From NCBI GenBank assembly GCA_903921365.1, contig CAIXPS010000192.1:1-57116 (forward strand): 57,116 bases of DNA. Reading direction: 5' to 3'. This DNA is from an uncultured bacterium. GTDB lineage: Bacteria > Chloroflexota > Anaerolineae > J036 > Brachytrichaceae. The notes under the pieces were generated by a model. That model had not been told where the DNA came from. It saw only the letters and a program-made list of their open reading frames with translations, and made no database searches. Every line of letters begins with the position of its first letter. Position 1 is the stretch's first letter. The position numbers and the translations under genes are program-made. Shown here piece after piece: positions 26,132 to 35,200 of the stretch.

Positions 26132-26437
26132 ACTGTACCCCATCCTGCGCAAATGTTCATCCACTCTGGCGCTCAAGGTATCGACCTCAGCGGACAGCGC
26201 TGCAACTGGCGTGGCATAGCGTTCGGCCAGTTGCTTGATGCGCCCGGTCAAGGCCTGCGACACGCGGTCGAGTTCGGCCTGCACGCCGACGGAGAGCGCG
26301 CTCAGCCATTTGTCCTCGACCACCAGCGTTTTCACCTCGTTGGAGCTCAGTGCCGTCGGGATCAGGTCGGGCTCTTCCTTGCGATCCTCGTCGATCAGGC
26401 GCAGCCGCCCGCCGGCCAGCCGTCGGTGATGAGGATA
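26126..26437 (-). pseudogene. C-terminal remnant of a type I RM subunit, probably HsdM
   Basis: About 104 codons remain in frame without a start of their own. The readable part, RLRLIDEDRKEEPDLIP, then SSNEVKTLVVEDKWLSALS, ELDRVSQALTGRIKQLAERYATP and ARVDEHLRRMGYSV, resembles the C-terminus of type I restriction-modification methylase subunits as I remember them. An internal ATG (26335) could give a 69-residue peptide, but there is no Shine-Dalgarno site. The 5' side abuts the stop of the helicase-associated gene, so the rest of hsdM has been lost. The final codon and stop lie inside a palindromic repeat. Assignment to HsdM rather than another subunit is moderate. Confidence 0.5.
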
Positions 26438-26450
26438 TACGATGTTACTT

Positions 26451-28685
26451 CTAAAGCCCTGCCCATTTTATGATCTGCTGCACCGCATCAACCGCACTGG
26501 CGTCCACCAACACCGCATCCTCGCCCAGACATCCGTGCAGGAAGGGTTTCAGTTGCTCGCTGCCGAGGATCGTGTAGAAGGTCTTGGAATCGGCACATCG
26601 CAGGATTGTCACCGGCTGGATCGTCGCCGGCGCCGCGCGCTTACCGCCAGCCCAGTGTCGCAGCGCCAGTTTCAGTAAAGCGGGCAGGGGGGCTATGCCC
26701 CGACTCTCCAGCAAGGCGTATAAGTCGCTGATCACTGCGCCGGTCTTGATCGCCGCGGCGACGCTGGCCTGGGTCAATTGCCACTGCTGTGCCGAAACTG
26801 GTTTAGCCCAGCGGGTCAATTGGGCGCCGATCAAAATATCCGCGCTTGCATGGCGCAAGGTGAGCTTGCCCGTTTCACGAATCGACACGCATTTTATCGG
26901 CGGCTGCTTATAGTCCACGCGTTTGTCGGTGTGGATTTTCGCCGCTGCATCCGGTTGCAGGAGCGCGAATCGGTCGCCGAGGGCCGCGCCGGGGAGTCCG
27001 CCGGCGAGTGCGGCATCGCGCCCTTGCTGGCTCGCAAATTCAACCAGATGCGCATTGCGATGGAGCACAATCCTCTCGCGCAGTTGCGCCCACGACTTCA
27101 GTTCCACAACGATGTTCTGCGGCAACGGGTTGCGCGCGCCGGCCTGCAGTGTTGCCAGCAGGTCATCGACCGCTGTGCCGCTCTCCAGCCCGCGATACAC
27201 CGAGTCGCGCGTCAGCCGATAGTGCGCGGTATGCTGCAGCGACGACACGCACTCGGCGTGGAGATTCAGGAACGCCAGTTGTGGCGGGGTGAGGTGATCC
27301 AGGTACGCGACGATCTCGAAGGTGGGCTGGATAACCCAGGCGCTTTGCTCTGCATTGGCGGGTTGCGAGGCGCCGGACGCGGACGCGGATGCGGTGGTTG
27401 AATTCCCATGGAGCACTTCGCGCCCCAGGTCGGTCAGGCGTATGGCAGTGACCAGGTCTTCACCTGCGGCGCATAGCTCCACGAGACCGAGCTGATAGGC
27501 CCATGTCGACAGCGCTTGCGCCATCCAGCGCGCGTCGGCTTTCAGCCAGAGGTCTCGGATGTTATCGAGCCATTTTTGTTGTTCGTTCTTGATTTGCGTG
27601 GGTGTGCGGTTGTAACCGCTGGGTGGGGGTGGCCTGTACGCCAGCGAAAACACTTCACCCACCCGCTGAAACCAGGCCTGTTCGATGTCGCTCAACGCGA
27701 AGTAGCCGCGCTCATCCTGGGGCAGCGCCATCAATACCGCCAGCAGCCCCATCCGTCCGGCTGTCAGGTGATCTCTCATCAAACTGCGCGCGAGGTTGTC
27801 GGGGTGAAGGTCACATTCATTCCAGGCCTGATTATTGACAAAGCCCAGCATCAGCTTTTTGGCCTGTGCCGCATACGGCAGCGCCGCGAATTGAGTCGCT
27901 ACGTCGCTCGGAACCAGCACACCCTCTTGCCTGGTCAGCAGATCCGCGCCGACCAGCGCGCCAATAAAAGCTTCCGTCGGGTAAGGAAATGGCCGGCCAT
28001 CCAGTTCGTCGTTTTTATCCCATTTCAGGAGGGTTGCCAACTTGGCGAGATCGGCGGCGCGGATCACTTGCCCTTGTGTCTTGTTCAGGCGCAAGCCGTT
28101 CATTTTCTGGATCGCGTTTAGCAAGCCGAGCACATGAAAGGTGATGTTCTGCGGCCGGCGCGCAATCCCCGCTGAGGGCGCATTTTCGAGCGGCGCGATG
28201 TCAAATGCCGCGAACTGCGGCGGTTGTATTTGCGCCAGGATGCGCGCATCGGTATACACCACGCTGGCTCTGTAGTATGTTCTCCATTCGACCTGCCAAT
28301 CCGTCCTGCGCAGCCAGTCGCTTGAGCGATTCTGCGTGAACAGGCGGTGCCGGTTAATGGCTTCAAACAGGTAGGGAAGGTTGTCGCTGTAGCGCGTGGA
28401 GCCGCGGGGTAAGGATGCGCCCAGCGTGCAGACTGCAATGGTAAGACCCCCAGCGCTCACGGCGCCATCAAAGTGTTTTAGCAGTTGCAGCGCGAGCAGC
28501 TCGTTTGGTTCACACCGCGACAGCGTGGCGCGCACCAGTTCCGGGTCGTTTAGCGCCGCCTTGATATAGGCGATGGCATCGTCTTTGTGGGGAAATTTTC
28601 CGCCAAAGAACCGCGCCAGCGCCGTCACATCTGCCGACCGAGCGTCGGACAGTCCGGCATCCAGTGTTGCTTCCTGCATACTCAC
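26451..28685 (-). CDS. XPB/Ssl2-like helicase-associated domain protein (PF13625-like)
   Basis: A 744-residue cytoplasmic protein without ATPase motifs. The C-terminal third (about residues 450-560: AWVIQPTFEIVAYLDHLTPPQL, then CVSSLQHTAHYRLTRDSVYRGLESG and LPQNIVVELKSWAQ) matches the helicase C-terminal-like domain found with XPB-type helicases in Actinobacteria and Chloroflexota. The N-terminal part is helical and contains SRCEPNELLALQLLKHF. A Ser/Ala linker (about 430-450) separates the halves. Translation probably starts at GTG 28685, overlapping the small upstream gene by 4 bp (GTGA); ATG 28679 is an alternative. No XPB helicase gene is adjacent in the window. A role in DNA repair or nucleic-acid transactions is likely but unproven. 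Confidence 0.8.
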   Translation of the reverse strand: MSMQEATLDAGLSDARSADVTALARFFGGKFPHKDDAIAYIKAALNDPELVRATLSRCEPNELLALQLLKHFDGAVSAGGLTIAVCTLGASLPRGSTRYSDNLPYLFEAINRHRLFTQNRSSDWLRRTDWQVEWRTYYRASVVYTDARILAQIQPPQFAAFDIAPLENAPSAGIARRPQNITFHVLGLLNAIQKMNGLRLNKTQGQVIRAADLAKLATLLKWDKNDELDGRPFPYPTEAFIGALVGADLLTRQEGVLVPSDVATQFAALPYAAQAKKLMLGFVNNQAWNECDLHPDNLARSLMRDHLTAGRMGLLAVLMALPQDERGYFALSDIEQAWFQRVGEVFSLAYRPPPPSGYNRTPTQIKNEQQKWLDNIRDLWLKADARWMAQALSTWAYQLGLVELCAAGEDLVTAIRLTDLGREVLHGNSTTASASASGASQPANAEQSAWVIQPTFEIVAYLDHLTPPQLAFLNLHAECVSSLQHTAHYRLTRDSVYRGLESGTAVDDLLATLQAGARNPLPQNIVVELKSWAQLRERIVLHRNAHLVEFASQQGRDAALAGGLPGAALGDRFALLQPDAAAKIHTDKRVDYKQPPIKCVSIRETGKLTLRHASADILIGAQLTRWAKPVSAQQWQLTQASVAAAIKTGAVISDLYALLESRGIAPLPALLKLALRHWAGGKRAAPATIQPVTILRCADSKTFYTILGSEQLKPFLHGCLGEDAVLVDASAVDAVQQIIKWAGL

Positions 28686-28888
28686 GCCTCCACCCTCGGC
28701 GTGTGCCCCAGTTTGCGCAGTCGCGCCAGCAATGCGTCAAACTGGTCGGGCGCGACCGCCGCCACCGTGTCCGAAAAGCGCACCAGGATGAAGCGCGCAG
28801 TTGCCGGATCCGCGATGAGCGTGTCGAGCTGCAGCCTGTCAGCGGTTTCAATCAGCGGCAGGTTCTGGTGAATTGTCATTTCCTCCAT
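28682..28888 (-). CDS. Small conserved-looking protein coupled to the helicase-associated gene
   Basis: A 68-residue protein of unknown function. The second half (TARFILVRFSDTVAAVAPDQFDALLARLRKLGHTPRV) looks like a compact alpha/beta unit with a conserved flavour and no catalytic residues. The start ATG 28888 is supported by AAGGA six bases upstream, inside the strong purine stretch GGAGGGAAGGA. Its stop overlaps the GTG start of the downstream 744-residue gene by 4 bp, so the two are surely co-translated and their products may interact. Confidence 0.7.
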   Translation of the reverse strand: MEEMTIHQNLPLIETADRLQLDTLIADPATARFILVRFSDTVAAVAPDQFDALLARLRKLGHTPRVEA

Positions 28889-29422
28889 GAGTAGTCCTTC
28901 CCTCCTGTGCGCCAGGATTCAATATCTCAATTCCATCAAATCGAATACCGGACAACTATAGCCCCAATGTTGACCAACGCATCCCCGGACGACTCGCGGG
29001 TCTGGCGTCAATCAGTCTCGACTTTAACGCTCCGCTACCAGAAGATATTCTGGCGGAGTTTGAAAAGTGAGAGTCCTTGCGCGCTACGACATTGCCATCT
29101 TGTGGTAATGCGCTATGTGGTTGCGATCCATTGCGAATCACAAGCGCGCGTAACCCTTCGCAAGCATTGCGGTTGCGACTGGCGCAAATTCGGCGTGGTT
29201 GTACAATAATCCCAACGAAGATTTCATTGATATGAACAAGTGACCGCATCGATCGCGCCAGTATTTCCGACGAGTTGTTCTTCCCCAACGCGCCCCTGAC
29301 ACTGGCATCACTGCGAGTGATGCGCACTCATGCACGGATGATGGATATCCTCGTGTAAGGTGATTAACAGATTTTCATATTTATACAGATGAGTTCGATA
29401 ACTCTTTGGAGATAGACTAAAC
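28889..29422. other. 534-bp stretch without an intact gene
   Basis: Apart from the presumed promoter of the small gene at 28888 and the toxin-antitoxin remnant at 28978-29108, I see no supportable gene. A short plus-strand frame ending at 29358 (RIDRASISDELFFPN... to MMDILV) has protein-like composition but no start and no family I recognise. The plus-strand gene at 29423 must have its promoter in the right part of this stretch. Confidence 0.5.
28978..29108 (+). pseudogene. Remnant of a Phd-VapC toxin-antitoxin module
   Basis: The plus strand encodes RIPGRLAGLASISLDF then NAPLPEDILAEFEK and a stop at 29070, the usual C-terminal wording of Phd/YefM-type antitoxins (PLPEDILxxFE). The stop overlaps GTGA at 29067, the classic junction to a PIN-domain toxin, and the next frame reads VRVLARYDIAILW before a stop at 29108. 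That resembles a VapC opening (RVLLDTHIAIWW) after mutation of the first catalytic Asp region. Both the antitoxin N-terminus and the toxin body are gone. The call rests on short similarities and is tentative. Confidence 0.38.
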
Positions 29423-32170
29423 ATGATTCCTTCAATACTGCGCTCCTCAGCGCCAAAAACCGTTCCCTCTGATGTCTTCCGCAGCGAACGCCAGCCCCTC
29501 GACGCGATCTTCGCGCCTAAGAGCGTGGCGGTCGTTGGCGCGACAGAGCGGGTGGGCAGCGTTGGCCGCACCATTTTGTGGAACCTGATCAGCACCCCCT
29601 TCGGTGGGACAGTGTATCCGGTCAACCCCAGCCGCCCAAGCATCCTGGGCATCAAGGCATACCCCAGCCTCAAGGCGCTGCCCGAAGTGCCCGACCTGGC
29701 TGTTGTCGTGACGCCGGCGGCCAGTATACCGGGCGTGATCTCTGATTGCGCCGACATCGGCGTGAAAGGGGCGATCGTCATCTCAGCCGGTTTCAAAGAG
29801 ACCGGGCCGAAAGGCGTGGAGCTTGAGCGCCAGTTGCTCGAACAGGCGCGCCGCGGCAACATGCGCATCATCGGCCCGAACTGTCTCGGCGTGATGAACC
29901 CGATCACCGGCGTGAACGCCACGTTCGCCAGCGCGATGGCGCGCCCTGGCAACATCGGCTTCATCAGCCAGTCCGGCGCGTTGTGCACCGCGGTGCTCGA
30001 CTGGAGCTTTAGCGAAAACGTGGGTTTCAGCAACTTCGTCTCCATCGGCTCGATGCTCGATGTTGGCTGGGGCGACCTGATTTACTACCTGGGCGACGAC
30101 CCGCGCACAACGGCCATCGTCATTTACATGGAATCGATTGGTGATGCGCGCGCTTTCCTGTCTGCCGCGCGTGAAGTATCGCTGGTTAAGCCCATTATTG
30201 TGATCAAGCCCGGCCGCACTGAAGGCGCCGCGCGCGCTGCCGCATCGCACACCGGTTCTCTCACCGGCAGCGACGAAGTGCTGGATGCCGCGTTCCGCCG
30301 CAGTGGTGTGTTGCGCGTGAACAACATCTCCGACCTGTTCTACATGGCCGAAGTGCTGGCGAAGCAGCCGCTGCCCAGGGGCCCGCGCATGACCATCGTC
30401 ACCAATGCCGGCGGCCCCGGCGTTCTTGCCACCGACGCGCTGATCACCGAAGGTGGCGAACTCACCGACGTGTCGCCCGAGGCGATGAAGGCCTACAACG
30501 AGTTGCTGCCCTCCGCGTGGAGCCACAACAACCCGATCGACATCCTGGGAGACGCCCAGCCGGAGCTCTACGCCAAGGCGCTCGAGATTGCCGCGCGCGA
30601 CACCAATAGCGACGGCATGCTGGTCATTCTTACTCCGCAGGCCATGACGGATCCGACGCAGACCGCCGAAGCGTTGAAGATGTACGCCAAGATCGAAGGC
30701 AAACCCGTGCTGGCCAGTTGGATGGGCGGCCCGATGGTCACTGCTGGCGAGAACATTCTCAACCGCGCCAACATCCCCACCTTTGCCTATCCCGACACGG
30801 CAGCGCGCATGTTCATGAACATGTGGCGCTACGCATACAACTTGAAAGGCATCTACGAGACACCCCTGCCGACCGACACCGTCGGCGCTGGTCCCGATCG
30901 CGAGCGCGCCAAGGAGATCATCGAGAGCGTCCGCAAGGAAGGCCGCACGATCCTGACCGAGTTCGAGTCGAAACAACTGCTGGCCTCGTATGGCATCCCA
31001 ACCGTCGATACGCGCATCGCCCGAACCGAGGACGAGGCAGTGAAAACGGCTGGCGAGATCGGCTACCCGGTGGTGCTGAAGCTGTACTCCGAGACGATCA
31101 CGCACAAGACTGACGTCGGCGGCGTGCAACTCAACCTGCGCGACGCGGACGCCGTCAAGCGCGCCTACAACCTGATTGGCACATCAGTGGCAGAGAAGGT
31201 CGGCGCCGAGCATTTCCTGGGCGTGACTGTGCAGCCAATGATCAAACTCGACGGCTATGAGATCATCCTGGGCAGCAGCATCGACCCGCAGTTTGGCCCC
31301 GTGCTGCTCTTTGGAACCGGCGGTCAACTGGTGGAAGTGTTCAAGGATCGCGCGCTGGCATTGCCGCCGTTGAACACCACCCTGGCGCGCCGCATGATGC
31401 AGCAGACCAAAATCTACAAGGCGCTGCAGGGCGTGCGCGGCCGCAAGGCTGTCAACCTCGCCGCGCTCGAACAGCTCATGGTGCGCTTCAGCCAACTGAT
31501 CGCCGAGCAGCGCTGGATTAAGGAGTTGGACATCAACCCGCTGCTGGCATCCCCTGAGCAACTGCTCGCGCTGGATGCGCGCGTGGTGTTGCATGACCTG
31601 AACGTGACCGAGGACAAGCTGCCGCGCCTGGCCGTCCGCGCGTACCCGATTAAGTACGTGGGCGCCTTCACGCTGAAGAACGGTCAGGAAGTGACCATCC
31701 GCCCGATCCGCCCCGAGGACGAGCCGCTGCTGGTCAAGTTCCACGAGAAGCTGTCGGATGCCACGGTGTATGGCCGCTATTTCCAGCCGCTCAACCTGAG
31801 CCAGCGCGTTGCGCACGAGCGTTTGACCCGCATCTGCTTCATTGACTATGCGCGCGAGATGGCGCTGGTGGCCGAGCACAAGGATGAGAATGGCGAGCGC
31901 CACATCCTGGGCGTCAGCCGGCTGACCAAGGTGCACGGCCTGAGCGAAGGGCATTTCTCGATCATCATCACCGATGACTATCAGCACATGGGGCTGGGCA
32001 CCGAACTGGTGCGCCGCATCATCGACGTGGCAAAGGCCGAGAATGTAAAGCACTTGTCGGCAGAGATGATGCCATCATGCGGCGACATGCGCCGCGTTTG
32101 TGAAAAGAACGGTTTTAAGGTTGGCGCCGCCGCCGGCGGCGGACTTGAGACCGTCGAGATCGATCTGTAA
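29423..32170 (+). CDS. Acyl-CoA synthetase (NDP-forming)/GNAT protein acetyltransferase (PatZ-like)
   Basis: A 915-residue fusion protein. Order: CoA-binding Rossmann domain (about residues 25-150, [19 protein letters not shown]), two succinyl-CoA-ligase-like domains (about 155-470, [15 protein letters not shown]), an ATP-grasp domain (about 500-720, [47 protein letters not shown]) and a C-terminal GNAT domain (about 745-905, [14 protein letters not shown], then [19 protein letters not shown]). The layout equals Pat/PatZ (YfiQ) lysine acetyltransferases. The segment [14 protein letters not shown] (about residue 274) keeps the His that is phosphorylated in true ADP-forming acyl-CoA synthetases, so synthetase activity is possible. 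A terminator follows directly. Start ATG 29423 is preceded by GGAG. Confidence 0.9.
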   Translation: MIPSILRSSAPKTVPSDVFRSERQPLDAIFAPKSVAVVGATERVGSVGRTILWNLISTPFGGTVYPVNPSRPSILGIKAYPSLKALPEVPDLAVVVTPAASIPGVISDCADIGVKGAIVISAGFKETGPKGVELERQLLEQARRGNMRIIGPNCLGVMNPITGVNATFASAMARPGNIGFISQSGALCTAVLDWSFSENVGFSNFVSIGSMLDVGWGDLIYYLGDDPRTTAIVIYMESIGDARAFLSAAREVSLVKPIIVIKPGRTEGAARAAASHTGSLTGSDEVLDAAFRRSGVLRVNNISDLFYMAEVLAKQPLPRGPRMTIVTNAGGPGVLATDALITEGGELTDVSPEAMKAYNELLPSAWSHNNPIDILGDAQPELYAKALEIAARDTNSDGMLVILTPQAMTDPTQTAEALKMYAKIEGKPVLASWMGGPMVTAGENILNRANIPTFAYPDTAARMFMNMWRYAYNLKGIYETPLPTDTVGAGPDRERAKEIIESVRKEGRTILTEFESKQLLASYGIPTVDTRIARTEDEAVKTAGEIGYPVVLKLYSETITHKTDVGGVQLNLRDADAVKRAYNLIGTSVAEKVGAEHFLGVTVQPMIKLDGYEIILGSSIDPQFGPVLLFGTGGQLVEVFKDRALALPPLNTTLARRMMQQTKIYKALQGVRGRKAVNLAALEQLMVRFSQLIAEQRWIKELDINPLLASPEQLLALDARVVLHDLNVTEDKLPRLAVRAYPIKYVGAFTLKNGQEVTIRPIRPEDEPLLVKFHEKLSDATVYGRYFQPLNLSQRVAHERLTRICFIDYAREMALVAEHKDENGERHILGVSRLTKVHGLSEGHFSIIITDDYQHMGLGTELVRRIIDVAKAENVKHLSAEMMPSCGDMRRVCEKNGFKVGAAAGGGLETVEIDL

Positions 32171-32185
32171 GCCGAAAACACAGCG

Positions 32186-32216
32186 AAGAGACCGGAGCAC
32201 CCCTCCGGTCTCTTTT
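32186..32216 (+). terminator. Rho-independent terminator after the acetyltransferase gene
   Basis: AAGAGACCGGAG (32186-32197) and CTCCGGTCTCTT (32203-32214) form a perfect 12-bp stem with the loop CACCC, followed by TT. It lies 16 bp past the stop at 32170. On the opposite strand the stem is followed only by TTCGCTG, so it should act mainly for the plus-strand gene, but it may also block readthrough from the giant operon that ends at 32246. Confidence 0.88.
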
Positions 32217-32245
32217 CAGTTTGCCTACCCAATCCAAGCCAAGTG

Positions 32246-35200
32246 TTATCTTAATACCATAGGCACAAAGGTCTGCCACTGATTTCCGCCAGCGATGATG
32301 CCCCCTGTCGCGAGGGTCTCGGTGACTCCCTGGGTATTTCCCAGCAGTACCAGCAGGATTGGCCCGTGAGTGTTGGGACTAGCAAGTGTCGAGATTCGAT
32401 TGATTGTCTGCGACTGACCGATGCCACTGACCTCTGAATAGGACGAACGCACAGTGCCGCTGACCGGATCGACAGCGATTAAGCTGAAGGTAACTCCTGA
32501 TAGCGCGCCACTTCCAAAGTTCGTAGCGCTCCAACTGACGCTGAAACCCTGGCCCGCGCCGATCTGGGAAAGCGAAGGCGTCAGTGTCCCGCTCAGGCGC
32601 ACCACGGCATTCGCGTCCGAGAGCACGCTCAATGGCGTGGTGGCGGAGGCGATCGTCACAGCGCCATAGGTCACAATCACTTCTGCCGTGTAATTCCCAG
32701 GACTCTGGCTGCCCGTGTCGAAGATGTCGGACACCTTGACGTAGCTGCCCGGACCGATTGGCCCAAGCGGGTGCACAAAGCTGTTGATGACGGCGTTACC
32801 GCTGTTGCGCACGTTGACCGTCGCTGTCAGACCCGCATAAGTCAGGCTTGGGCTGGGGTTCTGGATGCGGCTGAGCAACTGGGCCGAATCCTGCCACGTA
32901 TATGACGCCTTGTCCGTGACAATACTTGCCGTGACGGCGCCCGGTGCGACCGTCCCTGCCGTGTTCGACACGCAACTCGGATCGACGCCGGCGACCGGTG
33001 TGCCACCACCGCCGCCGGTCGTGCATTGTGCAGCCAGGGCAGACGGAGACGGCGGCGCGACCGTGATGGTGAATGACTGCGTGGCGATGCCGCCTCTGCC
33101 GTCGCTGACCATCAGGGTGACCGGAACCGAGCCGATGTCTGAAATCTGCGTCGCCCAACGGACAAGTCCGCTTGCTGGTTGCACGAACAACCCCGCTGGC
33201 CCTGCGAGCAGCCCGAATGTAAGCGCGTCGCTATTCGGGTCGCTGGCAGTCGCGCCGTACTGGTATACCGCGCCTGCCGTGGCAGTAATCACCGGGCTGG
33301 ACGTAAAGGCTGGCGGCAGGTTGGACCCGTCGCATGGGACGAGCGTCCGTGAAATGACGTTGTTGGTTTTGTTGGCCTCCGGGGTAGTAAACGGCGCAGC
33401 CGAGGGATCATCGACAAAGGCGACGACGGTGTGAGTGCCGCCAGGAGGCGAGGCCCACGTGGCGACAGCGTCAACCGCCTTGCCGGGCTGAAGCGCACTG
33501 CTAAGATTCGTAGTTGCGATGCGGTTGGCGGGCGCGATGCTCCCGTTATAAAAGCCAATGCCGGCGCCTTTGGGCATGGGGGCGGACCCGGCGTTGGCGA
33601 TCCGCAGCCGCAGTCCCAGCGCTGTCGGGCAGCCGCTCGCATCGAATTGCAGCGCTGCAGCGACGGCGTCGGGCGCCGCGAACGGGTCAATGTTCGACGG
33701 CCACACCTGCTGCCTGACGCTGCGGTTGGCGTATGCGGCGTAGGGGTTGCCCCGCGCGGCCCCGCCCTGCGGCCTGCCGTTGTCGTCAACATTTGTGACG
33801 TGATAATCGAACTGGTTCCACACCGACCTGGCCGGGCGCCAGTTATTCAGCGCGTCGCCGTAGACAAAGATGCCCCCGTCGTTGACGCCGACGGCATTGC
33901 CCTGCCCGAAGTACTGGTCGCGCGAGACTACGATCTCGGCATGCCCGTCGCCATCGACGTCGGCGATGACCGGATATTCAGCAGTTGTTGCGCTGGGGTT
34001 AGGCGTCTGCCACAGCACGGCGCCGTCGTTCCCACGCAGGATGTACAGGTAATACTCGTCGCGATACACGATGTCCGGGATGCCGTTGCCGTCGAAGTCA
34101 AACGCCGACGCGCCGCTGGCGTACGAGGCGTCGTGGATGCCGCGCTGCCAGACGATATGGCCATCGGCGCCATCCAGGACGACGAAGTTGGTCGCGCCGG
34201 CGACGCCGATGTCGAGCGTCCCATTGCCCATGAAGTCGGCTACGACCGGCGAACCACCGCCACCGCCGGGGATCAGGATCGGTCCCCAGCGCGTTGTGCC
34301 GTCGTGATTAAGCAGACGCACGCCTTCCCAGTCCGTCGCTACCGTGACAATCTCTGGCGTGCCGTTGCCATCGATGTCCGCGATGGCCTGGTACGACGGC
34401 GGCAGGTCGGCGCTGCGATCCCACAGCACCGTGCCATCCGCCCGGTACGCCACGACGCCGTTGACGACGATTTCCAGTTTCCCGTCGCCGTTTAAGTCGC
34501 CGACGCTGCTATAGCAGCAGTAGTGCGACGTGCTGGTAGCGGTGGCGCCCACCCAGCGCAGCGTGCCGTCGGAATTCCAAACGGCGTTGCTGTAGATGAT
34601 CTCGCTCTTGCCGTCGCCATCCAGGTCGGCCAGGGTCGGCGCGCCGGCATAGCCCGTGCCAACGGTGGCCGTCGGCGCCTGACCCGTCCAGCGCAGGCTG
34701 CAGTCGTTGTTGAATGCGCGCACGGTCGGCGGCGTGATGGTGTTCACCACAATGAGCGCGGGTTTGCCACTGCCGTCGATATCGCCGACGGCCATCTGGC
34801 TCACGCCTTCGCCAAACTCATTATCTGGGAACGCCACATGGCAGATCTCCTGACCGGTGTCGCCGCGAACCGCCCACACGACGTCGCTTCGCGCTGCGCC
34901 AGCGGCGAGGTACTCCGACGTGTTGAACACGATGGCCGGGTTGTCATTCTTGTCGATCACGCCATCGCCGTTGGTATCGATCAGCGGCGCGACCGCCCCA
35001 ATGTTGTTGACATACGCCCCGCTACTGTCAGCGCCCGGGTGCAACCCCTGGAACGACCATTTGACGTACGGGTTGAACAGCCCCGCCGGCGGGACATAGC
35101 GGGCGGCATATCCGCTGTTGCGGACGTTGTTGAGCTTTCCGGTCGGGCCTTCGTCAATCGCATTCGTGCTGTCGACCATGACATATACCAGGCTGCCTGG

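Noticed and set aside
28907-29327. Two overlapping open frames on opposite strands (100 and 123 codons) upstream of the acetyltransferase gene
   Set aside because: Neither has a Shine-Dalgarno site or family resemblance; a toxin-antitoxin remnant in a third frame explains part of the stretch better.
29783-31129. A 448-residue minus-strand open frame inside the acyl-CoA synthetase/acetyltransferase gene
   Set aside because: The plus-strand gene has complete domain signatures over the same bases; the antisense product resembles no protein.
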